Below are positions 45,188 through 54,027 of a stretch of 64,000 bases of DNA, one piece after another. The stretch is from Planctomycetota bacterium. Its GTDB lineage: Bacteria; Planctomycetota; UBA1135. The stretch lies in assembly GCA_030748415.1 (NCBI GenBank), contig JASMMA010000001.1:144785-208784 (forward strand), given 5' to 3'. The notes beneath the pieces are model-generated. The model saw nothing but the letters and a program-made list of their open reading frames with translations. It searched no databases and was not told the origin of the DNA. Both the position numbers and the translations under genes were made by a program. Positions within the stretch are counted from its first letter, which is position 1; each line of letters begins with the position of its first letter.

Positions 45188-45598
45188 ATGATTATGGCAG
45201 GCTTCCAACTTCGCGTCGTTTCTCCTGAAAAGGTCCTCCTTGAGGCCGAAGTGAGTTCCGTTCGCTTCCCTGGAGAAGATGGATTCTTCGGGGTTTTGCC
45301 TCGGCACGCCTCCATGGTTTCCCTGACCGCCAGCGATATTTTAACCGCAAAACTGGCCGATGGTGGCGAGGTAGAACTTTTGATACACGATGGTTTTGCT
45401 GAAATACGGGACAATACTCTGACAATTCTGACTCGTTCTGCCGAGAAACCAGCAGAAGTGGACCTAGAGCGTGCCCGCTCCGCTGCTGACCGCGCCAGAG
45501 AACGAATTCGTGTGAATAAAGCCGAATACGACTATGCTCGTGCTATGTCTTCGCTCCGCCGCGCCCTCGCTCGTGAAAAACATGGCAAACGTTCATGA
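45188..45598 (+). CDS. atpC: F0F1 ATP synthase subunit epsilon
   Basis: This 136-residue inhibitory subunit has an N-terminal beta sandwich (FQLRVVSPEKVLLEAEVSSV ... FPGEDGFFGVLPRHASMV) and a two-helix C-terminal domain (ERARSAADRARERIRVNKAE...). The full C-terminal helices imply the usual regulatory hairpin. Start choice lies between ATG at 45188 and ATG at 45194, two codons apart. Its stop overlaps the ATG of aspS, so aspS is coupled to the ATP synthase operon. Confidence 0.93.
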   Translation: MIMAGFQLRVVSPEKVLLEAEVSSVRFPGEDGFFGVLPRHASMVSLTASDILTAKLADGGEVELLIHDGFAEIRDNTLTILTRSAEKPAEVDLERARSAADRARERIRVNKAEYDYARAMSSLRRALAREKHGKRS

Positions 45599-47376
45599 GT
45601 AGGTCCATCGCTGGCCGTACTCACGGCTGCGGTGACCTTCGTGCCGAGCAAGTAGGTGAATCCATCCGCGTGAGCGGCTGGGTTTCCGCCCGCCGTGACC
45701 ATGGCGGTATCCATTTCGTTGATTTGCGAGACCGCTATGGCATCCTCCAAATTGTTGGAGACGAAGATGCCAACCCCGAGGCACGAGAGGCTTTGTCTGG
45801 TTTGCATCCTGAGGATTGCATTCAAGTTGAGGGCACTTTGCGGATGCGAATTGAAAGCCAAAGGAAGAAAGATAAACCAACCGGTGAGGTTGAACTCCTT
45901 GTTGAAAAGTTAATTATTCTTTCCCGTTCGGCTCGCGTCCCCTTTGAAATCGTGGATGAAATTGATGTCCCCGAAGAATTGCGGATGAAGCATCGGTATC
46001 TGGACTTGCGCCGCCGCCCCATGAAAGAGCTGATGGAACTTCGTTCACGCGCGAACCATGCCATTCGTTGCGCTCTTCAGGAAGATGGATTTGTCGAAGT
46101 AGAAACACCGCTTTTGACAAAATCAACACCCGAAGGCGCGCGTGACTATTTGGTTCCGAGCCGGACACAAAAAGGGAATTGGTATGCCCTGCCTCAGTCT
46201 CCCCAGCTCTTTAAGCAACTTTCCATGGTAGGGGGCTTGGACCGTTATTTTCAAATTGCTAGGTGTTTGCGTGATGAGGATTTGCGTGCGGATCGACAAC
46301 CAGAGTTCACTCAGTTGGATCTGGAGATGTCCTTTGTGGACGAGGAGAATGTTTACGACTTGGTCGAATCGGTCATGGTTCGCCTGTACAGGGATATTAA
46401 AGGTGTCGAACTGTCTGCTCCATTCGAGCGGATGCCTTATGAAGAATCCGTTCGCCGCTATGCAACGGACAAGCCCGACCTTCGAAACCCTCTTGAAATC
46501 ACAGACTTGGCTTCTGTTGCCGGCAATATAGGCTTTGGTGTTTTTGAATCGGTCCTCGAGTCCGGTGGTTGGGTTCGTGGAATCCGCGTACCTGGTGGTG
46601 CGCAACTTTCCCGCAAACAAATCGATTCCATTGAGCAGGCTGCCCGCGATGCAGGAGCCGGTGGAGCCGCATGGTGCAAGGTAGGGGAAGATGGCCCAAC
46701 CGGTCCTTTGTCCCGATTCCTGAAGGAAGAAGGTGGGGCTGATTTCATGGCTGCCCTATCTGCTGAAGTCGGAGATTTGCTGGTCACCATTGCGGACAAG
46801 CCGCGCCGTGCCATGGTTGCCCTGGATACCATTCGCCGCCATTGTGGAGAACTTATGGGTATCGTTTCAGGACCGGACCGTCTTCTTTGGGTGACTGAAT
46901 TCCCGCTCTTTGAAGAAGTCGATGAGGGTGATTGGGCTCCCGCCCACCACCCCTTTACATCTCCTTTTCCGGAGGACATCCCTGCTCTGGCTGAGGGGCA
47001 AAAGGAGGGGATTCGTTCCCGTGCCTATGACTTAGTCTTGAATGGCGTGGAATTGGGCTCTGGCTCCATTCGGATTCATGAGTCGAAACTTCAGCAAACG
47101 GTTTTCTCCGCCATTGGAATGGACCCAGAAGAGGCCAAGCGGCGCTTCGAATTCCTCCTGGAGGCCTTCCGCTATGGCCCCCCTCCCCATGGTGGATTTG
47201 CGATTGGCCTGGATCGGCTTTACGCCCTGCTCTTCGAAGCCTGTTCCATTCGCGAGGTCATTGCCTTTCCCAAGACTGCAACTGGCTCCTGCCCGCTGAC
47301 AGGTGCCCCTTCCGAGGTGGATTCCACCCAATTGGATGAACTTGGAATCACCCAAAAAACCCCAAAAAACCAATAA
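45595..47376 (+). CDS. aspS: aspartate-tRNA ligase (probably non-discriminating)
   Basis: This 593-residue bacterial-type class II synthetase has the OB-fold anticodon domain (about 10-110: RVSGWVSARRDHGGIHFVDL), a catalytic domain with motif 2 (FQIARCLRDEDLRADRQPEF) and motif 3 (GGFAIGLDRLYALLF), and an inserted GAD domain (about 290-420). His36 in RRDHGG sits where a leucine marks strict tRNA-Asp recognition in Escherichia coli; histidine is typical of non-discriminating enzymes that also charge tRNA-Asn. It overlaps atpC by 4 nt, an unusual extension of the ATP synthase operon. The C-terminus ends in a short Lys/Pro-rich tail. Confidence 0.95.
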   Translation: MSRSIAGRTHGCGDLRAEQVGESIRVSGWVSARRDHGGIHFVDLRDRYGILQIVGDEDANPEAREALSGLHPEDCIQVEGTLRMRIESQRKKDKPTGEVELLVEKLIILSRSARVPFEIVDEIDVPEELRMKHRYLDLRRRPMKELMELRSRANHAIRCALQEDGFVEVETPLLTKSTPEGARDYLVPSRTQKGNWYALPQSPQLFKQLSMVGGLDRYFQIARCLRDEDLRADRQPEFTQLDLEMSFVDEENVYDLVESVMVRLYRDIKGVELSAPFERMPYEESVRRYATDKPDLRNPLEITDLASVAGNIGFGVFESVLESGGWVRGIRVPGGAQLSRKQIDSIEQAARDAGAGGAAWCKVGEDGPTGPLSRFLKEEGGADFMAALSAEVGDLLVTIADKPRRAMVALDTIRRHCGELMGIVSGPDRLLWVTEFPLFEEVDEGDWAPAHHPFTSPFPEDIPALAEGQKEGIRSRAYDLVLNGVELGSGSIRIHESKLQQTVFSAIGMDPEEAKRRFEFLLEAFRYGPPPHGGFAIGLDRLYALLFEACSIREVIAFPKTATGSCPLTGAPSEVDSTQLDELGITQKTPKNQ

Positions 47377-47411
47377 ACCATTAGAATTAAGGGACACTTC
47401 GTCCCCAACCT

Positions 47412-47428
47412 AGGAGATACTCCACATC
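47412..47428 (+). promoter_or_regulatory. Shine-Dalgarno and ATC start of infC
   Basis: AGGAG at 47412-47416 lies nine bases before ATC at 47426-47428. An in-frame TAG at 47411-47413 closes the frame just upstream, and no ATG, GTG or TTG occurs in frame until 47591, inside the conserved IF3 fold. A small hairpin (GGGAC-ACTTC-GTCCC) precedes the site. Confidence 0.8.
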
Positions 47429-47965
47429 CCTCCCCGCAAAAGAAGATCCCGCTTTGCTCCCCCTGAAAGGGAGCGTTACCGCGTTAATAACCGTATTCGA
47501 ATCAAGGAGGTATTCCTGATTGGCCCCGATGGGGAGCAAATTGGCCCAACCCCGACGGCCGAAGCTCTTAAGCTAGCTCGTGAAGCCGATATGGACTTAG
47601 TAGAAGTTGCCCCAAATTCCCGACCTCCAGTTTGCAAAATCATTGATTATGGTCGCTTCAAGTACGAGCAAAAGAAGAAGCAGACCCGCTCCCGCTCAGC
47701 TTCCTCCATCTTGAAGGAGATTCGGGTCCGTCCCAAAATTGATGTTCACGACCTGGAAATCAAGGTCCGTAAGGCAAGGGAGTTCCTTGAAGCTGGGCAC
47801 AAGGTTCAGGTGACTTGTCTCTTCAGAGGCCGCGAAATGGCCTACCAGTACCTTGGCAAGGAGGTCCTTATCAAAGTTGTGGAACTTTTAGATGATTTGG
47901 CCAAATTGGAACGCCAGCCCCGAATGGAGGGCCGCCGGATGAACCTCCTTCTTGGGAAGCGCTAG
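47426..47965 (+). CDS. infC: translation initiation factor IF-3, ATC start codon
   Basis: This 179-residue factor prevents subunit joining and proofreads start codons. Translating upstream of the first ATG (47591) in the same frame gives the conserved N-terminal domain: RYRVNNRIRIKEVFLIGPDG, then EALKLAREADMDLVEVAPNS. The linker is RPPVCKIIDYGRFKYEQKKK, and the C-terminal domain carries RVRPKIDVHDLEIKVRKARE. Only ATC at 47426 (or ATA at 47417, too near the AGGAG) can start it. Non-AUG starts of infC are the classic basis of IF3 autoregulation (AUU in Escherichia coli), because IF3 rejects them. rpmI and rplT follow, as in many bacteria. Confidence 0.9.
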   Translation: MPPRKRRSRFAPPERERYRVNNRIRIKEVFLIGPDGEQIGPTPTAEALKLAREADMDLVEVAPNSRPPVCKIIDYGRFKYEQKKKQTRSRSASSILKEIRVRPKIDVHDLEIKVRKAREFLEAGHKVQVTCLFRGREMAYQYLGKEVLIKVVELLDDLAKLERQPRMEGRRMNLLLGKR

Positions 47966-48037
47966 GACTTGACCCTTCTTGGGGCTTCGCTAGAATGCCG
48001 AGTCCAAATCCTTGGAACCAAGCCACTTGTAACAGCA

Positions 48038-48235
48038 GTGCCCAAGCAAAAAACAAAAAAAGCAGTCGCAAAACGGATGAAAGTCACCAAGACCGGAAAG
48101 GTCTTACGGCACCACATGGGTACCGGACACATCCTCTCCCCCAAGTCAGCGAAGCGCCGTCGCGGATTGCGTCAGGCCACCACCGTTGCTGGTAAATTCG
48201 CCGCAAATATGCGTGCACTTCTTCTGAAAGGTTAG
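48038..48235 (+). CDS. rpmI: 50S ribosomal protein L35
   Basis: This 65-residue basic protein (MPKQKTKKAVAKRMKVTKTG ... MGTGHILSPKSAKRRRGLRQ) starts with GTG. A longer in-frame reading from 47969 adds unrelated residues and is rejected. No clear Shine-Dalgarno precedes the GTG, so initiation may be weak or controlled; rpmI-rplT translation is repressed by L20 in other bacteria. It lies between infC and rplT, the standard order. Confidence 0.95.
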   Translation: MPKQKTKKAVAKRMKVTKTGKVLRHHMGTGHILSPKSAKRRRGLRQATTVAGKFAANMRALLLKG

Positions 48236-48246
48236 GAACTTCAACC

Positions 48247-48606
48247 ATGACACGCGCAAGAAATGTAGTTCCTCGTCTCCGCCGCCGCCGCCGCTTGATG
48301 CGACGCGCTAAAGGTAATTGGGGCGCCCGCAGGAAGTTGATCCGCACCGTTAAGGAAACCCTGCTCCGTTCAGGTATGTTTGCTTTCCGGGATCGCCGGA
48401 ATCGCAAACGAGTTTTCCGCCGCCTTTGGATTCAGCGAATCAACGCCGCAGCCCGGTCGAATGGCATGTCTTACAGCAAGCTCATCCATGGCATGGGCAA
48501 GGCTGGCATTGACATTGACCGAAAGGCCCTCTCCGAACTTGCATTCCACGACCCTGCAGCATTTTCTGTCGTCGTGGAGCGAGCAAAAGAGTCCCTCGCC
48601 GCTTAA
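48247..48606 (+). CDS. rplT: 50S ribosomal protein L20
   Basis: This 119-residue basic rRNA-binding protein, needed early in 50S assembly, begins MTRARNVVPRLRRRRRLMRR and contains RDRRNRKRVFRRLWIQRINA, the family core. The start is preceded by GGTTAGGAAC. In other bacteria it represses its own operon by binding the mRNA upstream of rpmI. pheS starts 13 nt after the stop. Confidence 0.97.
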   Translation: MTRARNVVPRLRRRRRLMRRAKGNWGARRKLIRTVKETLLRSGMFAFRDRRNRKRVFRRLWIQRINAAARSNGMSYSKLIHGMGKAGIDIDRKALSELAFHDPAAFSVVVERAKESLAA

Positions 48607-48619
48607 ACTATCTGGCGTC

Positions 48620-49660
48620 ATGCGCGACGCCCTAGAAGAACTCCGTCAATCTGCTCTCACTGCTCTTTCGAGCGCAGCCTCTGAAGCAGATTTGAAGGAG
48701 ATTGAAGTACGGTACCTTGGCCGTAATGGCGAGCTCACTGCTCTTCTGAAACAATTGGGCTCTCTTTCTTCCGAAGAACGCCCGCTCATTGGAAAGCTAT
48801 CCAATGAAATTAAGGGAGCCCTTCAAACTGCTATCAACGATTGTCGCCATGGCTTTCAGCAGGATAAATTGAAGGCTGAACTATCAGGCGATGGATTCGA
48901 CGCTACTTTGCCAGGTCCATCTGCTCCTCCTGGCGGCCTTCACCCCCTCACGCGGATTCGCCGTGAGCTAGAGGACTTGTTTTCTTCCATGGGCTTCTAT
49001 GTTGTAGATGGACCTGAGCTTGAGCTGGAAGCAAATAATTTTGATGCTCTCAACATTCCAGGGGATCACCCTGCGCGAGAATCCCATGACACGATTTGGG
49101 TAAACAAGCCAAGTTCCCCCGGCGCCGGCGACGGAACATGTATGCGAACCCACACATCTCCCGTTCAGGTTCGAGCCCTGCGAAAATTTGGTGCACCCCT
49201 AAGAGTCATTGCCCCTGGGAGAGTTTTCCGTCAAGAAACTCAAGACGCCACTCACGATCATACTTTTCATCAAATGGAAGGGCTTGTCGTTGGGAAGGGG
49301 GTTGGTGTTTCTCATATGCTGCATTCAATGAACACACTTTTGGAAGGTGTTTTTGGACGCAAGTTGGAAACACGGCTTCGACCTGGATTTTTCCCCTTCG
49401 TTGAGCCTGGCTTTGAGTTGGACGCACGATGCCCTTTCTGTAAAGAAGGGTGCAAGGTTTGTAAAGGTTCCACATGGATTGAATTGATGCCTGGTGGTTT
49501 AGTACATCCCCATGTTTTGAAAGCTTGCAATGTTAATCCCAACGAGTACAGCGGATTCGCTTTTGGCTTAGGGTTGTCTCGAATGGTAATGCTGAGATAC
49601 GGGATTAACGATATTCGCTGGATGCTCAGTGGTGACCTACGATTCTTGGAGCAGTTTTAG
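48620..49660 (+). CDS. pheS: phenylalanine-tRNA ligase subunit alpha
   Basis: This 346-residue catalytic subunit starts at MRDALEELRQSALTALSSAA; a longer in-frame reading overlapping rplT is discarded. An N-terminal coiled coil (about 1-85) is followed by the class II core: TCMRTHTSPVQVRALRKFGA, then RVFRQETQDATHDHTFHQME (motif 2) and GFAFGLGLSRMVMLRYGIND (motif 3). It pairs with PheT as an (alpha-beta)2 enzyme. The stop is 1 nt before the pheT start. Confidence 0.97.
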   Translation: MRDALEELRQSALTALSSAASEADLKEIEVRYLGRNGELTALLKQLGSLSSEERPLIGKLSNEIKGALQTAINDCRHGFQQDKLKAELSGDGFDATLPGPSAPPGGLHPLTRIRRELEDLFSSMGFYVVDGPELELEANNFDALNIPGDHPARESHDTIWVNKPSSPGAGDGTCMRTHTSPVQVRALRKFGAPLRVIAPGRVFRQETQDATHDHTFHQMEGLVVGKGVGVSHMLHSMNTLLEGVFGRKLETRLRPGFFPFVEPGFELDARCPFCKEGCKVCKGSTWIELMPGGLVHPHVLKACNVNPNEYSGFAFGLGLSRMVMLRYGINDIRWMLSGDLRFLEQF

Positions 49661-49661
49661 C

Positions 49662-52067
49662 ATGAAAATATCGCTGAACTGGCTGAATGACTTTGTGGAT
49701 ATCTCTGACCAAGAGCCAGAGCACATTGCTGAACTACTTTCTTTACACACAGCAGAAGTAGAAGGAATTGAGGTTTACGGCGAATCCATTTCTGATGTTG
49801 TCGTTGGAGAGGTCCTGGAATGTGACCCACATCCTGATGCCGACAAGTTGTCGATAACCTCTGTTTCTTATGGCGCAGACGAGCCGGTGCAGGTCGTTTG
49901 TGGAGCCCCAAATGTGCGCAAGGGATTAAAAGTAGCCTTTGCTCCTGTTGGCTCCCGTTTGCCCGGCGGACTAAAAATCAAAAAGGCAAAACTTCGTGGC
50001 GTGGCTTCACGCGGGATGATTTGTTCTGAACAAGAACTCGAGCTGTCCGAATCTCATTCTGGGATTATGGAGCTGAATCCTGAGGCACCAGTGGGTGACC
50101 GCCTGGTTGATTTTCTAGAAATCTTGGATTCTGTTCTTGAGTTAGACAATAAATCACTCACTCATCGTCCTGACCTGTGGGGGCACTATGGATTCGCTAG
50201 AGAATTGTCTGCGATTTTAGGCAGAGAATTAAAACAGCTTCCGGTTTTGAGTGCTTGGCCCAAAGAAACCAGCTCCTTCCCAATCCAGCTCGAAGACGAG
50301 GACAGTTGTCCTCAGTACTGGGGCTTAACTGTTGAGCTTGATTCACCTCCCAGGCCTTCTGCGCTTCCTATCCAGAATCGCCTTCTTGCTGTGGGACAAC
50401 GACCGTTAAACGATGTTGTGGACTTGACAAACTATGTTCTTCAAGAGATAGGTCAACCAACTCATGCATTTGATCTTGCACGGATTCAGAAGTCTGAAAT
50501 TCGTGTTCGCCGTGCAACAGAGGGCGAAACCCTTGCAACTCTAGATGGGGTAGAACGAAAGCTGTCCACTGAAGATTTAGTGATTGCGGATTCAACATCA
50601 CCAGTTGCATTAGCGGGCGTGATGGGGGGCGAATCCTCCGAAGTCCAATCCGACACAACGCACATTCTGTTGGAGTCCGCTGTTTTTGATCCGGTACGCG
50701 TTCGCCGTACTTCTCAGCGTCATGCCCTTCGTTCCGAAGCATCCGCTCGGTTCGAGAAAACACTCGACCCTGCTCTTTCAGAACAGGCCCTTCTTCGCTT
50801 CGCTTTTTTGCTCCAGCAGACCCGACCGGAAACAAAACTGCTTCAAGCTCCGGCTTGCTCAGGAGAAGCTTCCGCTCCTCAAGTTCAGTTGCCCTTTAAC
50901 TTGAATCAAGCGGGAACGCTTTTAGGTTTGGATTTGCAAGCCCAAGAAGTAAGTAAAAATTTAACTGCATTGGGCTTTCAAGTAGAGACTTCTAAAGAAG
51001 AATGGCAAGTTGAAGTGCCTTCTTGGCGGGCAAGCAAGGATGTTACGACTCCCGTGGATCTCATTGAGGAGGTTGGGCGTTTGGCGGGTTACCACAACAT
51101 TCGTCCCCAGGCATTAAAAGCTCCCGTTGAAGCACCTTGGCAGGACCCAATGCGCACACTTGCTCGTAGCCTCTCGGAAAGACTTGCCGGCGCATGGAAT
51201 CTTTTTGAAACTGAAGCTTATTCCTTTCTCCACAAAGATTGGGCGGCACGCCTTAGCCTCGAAGAAGCTGATTTCGTTTGTCTTTCGAACCCTGTCCAGG
51301 ATGGTGTTCACCTCTTACGCCTAGATCCAATCCCCGGTATGTTGGAGCAAGTTGCGGGAAATATACGCGAGCAGGCTAGTGGGGGTATCTTTGAAATTGC
51401 AAAGACTTATGCCCCTGCTTCTGGCGAGAAGGTCAGCGAAAGGCAGTGGCTTGCTGTTTGCCTTTGGGGGGGCTCCTCCCGAGCAGATGGCCCAACGAGT
51501 ATCTTTGGAAAAGCAAAAAGCATATGTGAGGATTTACTCTCAACTTCGGCAGTGCAGGTTGATTCTCAGGCTGTAGCTCCCGAGGGCATGCCCCCTTGGC
51601 TTCACCCGACCAAGTTCCACCCGTGGTCTTCAGGTCAGACCCCCCTTGGGATGAGCGGTCTCGTTGACCCTCGGGTCCTTGGGGCTCTTAGCATGGAGAG
51701 CATTGAGTGTGCCGTAGTCTTGTTGGACCTTGAGGCTATTCTCCATTCTCGGTCAGGACACATCCATTCCTTCAAGTCTCCTGGGAAAATGCCTGCAATC
51801 AAGGTAGATGTAGCATTAGCTCTCCCCTCGGATGCTGCCTTTTCTCAAGTTGAGACCATGCTCTTTAAAGCAGGTGGTAAACTCTTGGAGAGTCTTGAGT
51901 TGTTTGATTTGTTTGAAGGCGGTTCCTTGGAGCCAGGTTGGAGAAGCCTCGCCTTCCACGCTGTCCTTCGGGCTCCTGACCGAACCTTGTCCGATAAGGA
52001 AGAACAAAAGTTTTTGAAGAGAGTTCAGAAAGCCGCTACTGAAATGGGCGGGCATTTGCGCTCCTGA
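49662..52067 (+). CDS. pheT: phenylalanine-tRNA ligase subunit beta
   Basis: This 801-residue subunit starts MKISLNWLNDFVDISDQEPE. An EMAP/tRNA-binding domain (about 42-150: VVGEVLECDPHPDADKLSIT), B3/B4 editing region (EASARFEKTLDPALSEQALL), B5 and a catalytic-like core are present. The C-terminal FDX-ACB anticodon domain ends AFHAVLRAPDRTLSDKEEQK. The length is normal. It follows pheS by one base and probably closes the infC-rpmI-rplT-pheS-pheT transcript. Confidence 0.97.
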   Translation: MKISLNWLNDFVDISDQEPEHIAELLSLHTAEVEGIEVYGESISDVVVGEVLECDPHPDADKLSITSVSYGADEPVQVVCGAPNVRKGLKVAFAPVGSRLPGGLKIKKAKLRGVASRGMICSEQELELSESHSGIMELNPEAPVGDRLVDFLEILDSVLELDNKSLTHRPDLWGHYGFARELSAILGRELKQLPVLSAWPKETSSFPIQLEDEDSCPQYWGLTVELDSPPRPSALPIQNRLLAVGQRPLNDVVDLTNYVLQEIGQPTHAFDLARIQKSEIRVRRATEGETLATLDGVERKLSTEDLVIADSTSPVALAGVMGGESSEVQSDTTHILLESAVFDPVRVRRTSQRHALRSEASARFEKTLDPALSEQALLRFAFLLQQTRPETKLLQAPACSGEASAPQVQLPFNLNQAGTLLGLDLQAQEVSKNLTALGFQVETSKEEWQVEVPSWRASKDVTTPVDLIEEVGRLAGYHNIRPQALKAPVEAPWQDPMRTLARSLSERLAGAWNLFETEAYSFLHKDWAARLSLEEADFVCLSNPVQDGVHLLRLDPIPGMLEQVAGNIREQASGGIFEIAKTYAPASGEKVSERQWLAVCLWGGSSRADGPTSIFGKAKSICEDLLSTSAVQVDSQAVAPEGMPPWLHPTKFHPWSSGQTPLGMSGLVDPRVLGALSMESIECAVVLLDLEAILHSRSGHIHSFKSPGKMPAIKVDVALALPSDAAFSQVETMLFKAGGKLLESLELFDLFEGGSLEPGWRSLAFHAVLRAPDRTLSDKEEQKFLKRVQKAATEMGGHLRS

Positions 52068-52088
52068 TAAAACATACCCCATCACCAT

Positions 52089-53582
52089 TTGAGTTGGTTT
52101 CGCCGTAACTTCGACCAGGTTTTTCTGGCACTCCATGTCCTTGTGGACGGGTTGGCCATTGTTTCTGCGTGCGTGCTCGCATTTTGGTTAACGGAGAGAG
52201 GTGCTGAGAACTCTTCGTTGGAGCTTGCTGGTATGGTGAAACGGCACCTTGTACCAGGAATCGTCGGCCTTGCGACCACGCTCTTCTTTCTTTGGTATCT
52301 TCACCTTTATCAGTGGCAAAAAAGCATCCTGAATGTGCAAGAGTACAAGAAAGTATTCCAAGTGGTGGTTATTTCCTTTTTATGTACAGCCACATACCTG
52401 TTTCTCTTCCGAAATTTCGGGCGTACCATTGAGGAGCATTTTCCGTCTGTTATCGGAACTTCCCTCCACGGTTTCCTCGAAATTTTTTCAGTAGAATCCG
52501 AGACGGCGGGAAATTGGCGAAAGGGCGTTTTTCTCTCAATGTTCGGTTTTATTTTTCTTTTTCTATGTGTTGAACGGATGTGTATGTTCCGATGCATATC
52601 TTGGTTGCACGAAAAGGGATTCGGGAACATTCCTGTTGCCATTATTGGAACTGGTCCGATGGCGAATCGTTTGCAACAAAAAATGAGGCTTTTCCCATTT
52701 CTGGGATTTCGCTTTCTTGGGTTTCTTGACCCGGCCGATGAGCCCGATCAGGAAGCCATCCATGGTCACCCGCTCCTCGGAAGTCTTACAGACCTTGAAA
52801 CAGTCTGCGCTACTCATTCGGTGCAGCAAATTTTCATTGCCGACCCAGAAATGCCAGAGGATCGATTGCTCGGCCTTTGTGCTCGGTTGGACGCTCAGGG
52901 AGTGAGGTATTCAGTTGTACCTCGTCTGTACCACTTTTTCTCCCAGAGTTTTCGCCTTGATACTTTGGACACCATTCCCTTGCTTCAGCCGTCAAGGTAC
53001 TCGAACAAATACCCAGTTGATTTTTTGAAAAGGCTATTTGATTTAGTAATCGCGGCAATCTTGTTGGTCATTTCTTTGCCCATCTTCTTTTTTGTTGCGA
53101 TTGCGCTGAAATTAAAATCGCCTGGGCCTATTCTGTTTTCACAGACTCGAGTCGGGCAAAAAGGCCACACATTTTCAATGCTAAAATTCCGCTCTATGCA
53201 TATTCAGCAGTGTGGCGATGAAAGGACTCCGAGCGAAACATCTGATTCACGGATTGTCCCTGGCATCGGAGGGTTCCTGAGGCGTTATTCCCTTGATGAA
53301 TTACCCCAGCTTTGGAATGTCCTTCGTGGAGAAATGTCCTTGGTAGGCCCTCGGCCTGAAATGCCATTCATTGTTGCTGGTTATGGTCCTTTAGAAATGA
53401 ATCGTCTTGCTGTAAAACCTGGTCTGACTGGGCTATGGCAGGTGTCTGAAGCGCGAAAAGCACCCATTCATGACAACATGGACTATGACCTTTATTACAT
53501 TGAACACCAATCCCTTTTCTTGGACCTTCTCATTCTTGGGATGACGGCCATTGCCGTATTTAGAATCCGTGGAACAGCCTAG
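52089..53582 (+). CDS. polyprenyl-phosphate sugar-1-phosphate transferase (WbaP/WcaJ-like)
   Basis: This 497-residue integral membrane enzyme starts exopolysaccharide or O-antigen repeat synthesis by moving a sugar-phosphate to undecaprenyl phosphate. The N-terminal half has about four hydrophobic helices, then a Rossmann-like soluble part (AIIGTGPMANRLQQKM ... FLGFLDPADEPD). The catalytic C-terminal domain starts with a reentrant helix (RLFDLVIAAILLVISLPIFF), then KSPGPILFSQTRVGQKGHTF and SLDELPQLWNVLRGEMSLVG-PRPE. The only available start is TTG (MSWFRRNFDQVF) with no clear Shine-Dalgarno. No glycosyltransferase neighbours are seen, so the substrate sugar is open. Confidence 0.88.
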   Translation: MSWFRRNFDQVFLALHVLVDGLAIVSACVLAFWLTERGAENSSLELAGMVKRHLVPGIVGLATTLFFLWYLHLYQWQKSILNVQEYKKVFQVVVISFLCTATYLFLFRNFGRTIEEHFPSVIGTSLHGFLEIFSVESETAGNWRKGVFLSMFGFIFLFLCVERMCMFRCISWLHEKGFGNIPVAIIGTGPMANRLQQKMRLFPFLGFRFLGFLDPADEPDQEAIHGHPLLGSLTDLETVCATHSVQQIFIADPEMPEDRLLGLCARLDAQGVRYSVVPRLYHFFSQSFRLDTLDTIPLLQPSRYSNKYPVDFLKRLFDLVIAAILLVISLPIFFFVAIALKLKSPGPILFSQTRVGQKGHTFSMLKFRSMHIQQCGDERTPSETSDSRIVPGIGGFLRRYSLDELPQLWNVLRGEMSLVGPRPEMPFIVAGYGPLEMNRLAVKPGLTGLWQVSEARKAPIHDNMDYDLYYIEHQSLFLDLLILGMTAIAVFRIRGTA

Positions 53583-54027
53583 AGGAAAATACGAGGGGCC
53601 GGATAGAAGAAAGAGAGCAACCCCGATGCTCTCACGGTTTTCATTTTGGGGTGGTCGTCGGAGGAAAAACAAATTTCTTGCTGAAGCAAAAGACTCATTT
53701 GTTGATGTTTATTCTTTCCGCACCTGGGCAATCCTGAGTTTTTTTCTTGTCTTAAATTTGATGGATTCCCATTTCACTCTTCTTTATCTCCAGCGAGGCG
53801 GTGACGAAGCTAACCCGCTTGCAATCACTCTTCTTGGAGGAGGGCTCGGCGTCTTTGTGGGAGTGAAGGCCATCGGGATTGGTCTTGCCGCTGCCCTGTT
53901 TTGCGTTTTGAAGAATTTCAAGAATGGCCGCATTGGGGTCATTCTTGCCCTTGGCCTGTACCAGCTATTACTGATTTACCATTTAGCTCTATACTTTAAC
54001 TGGTACCCTGGCTCGATTTTGCCTTAG
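53569..54027 (+). CDS. DUF5658-like small membrane protein
   Basis: A ~150-residue protein with a basic N-terminal part (EGPDRRKRATPML ... GGRRRKN) and three hydrophobic helices. The first is followed by the family signature (NLMDSHFTLLYLQRGGDEAN then PLAITLLGGGL); the last is LALGLYQLLLIYHLALYFNW. This matches DUF5658, of unknown function. The start is uncertain: GTG at 53569 keeps the PDRRK segment, TTG at 53551 is longer, ATG at 53626 has a purine-rich site. It overlaps the preceding transferase by 13 nt and the convergent pseudo-kinase gene by 32 nt at the 3' end. Confidence 0.7.
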   Translation: MEQPRGKYEGPDRRKRATPMLSRFSFWGGRRRKNKFLAEAKDSFVDVYSFRTWAILSFFLVLNLMDSHFTLLYLQRGGDEANPLAITLLGGGLGVFVGVKAIGIGLAAALFCVLKNFKNGRIGVILALGLYQLLLIYHLALYFNWYPGSILP

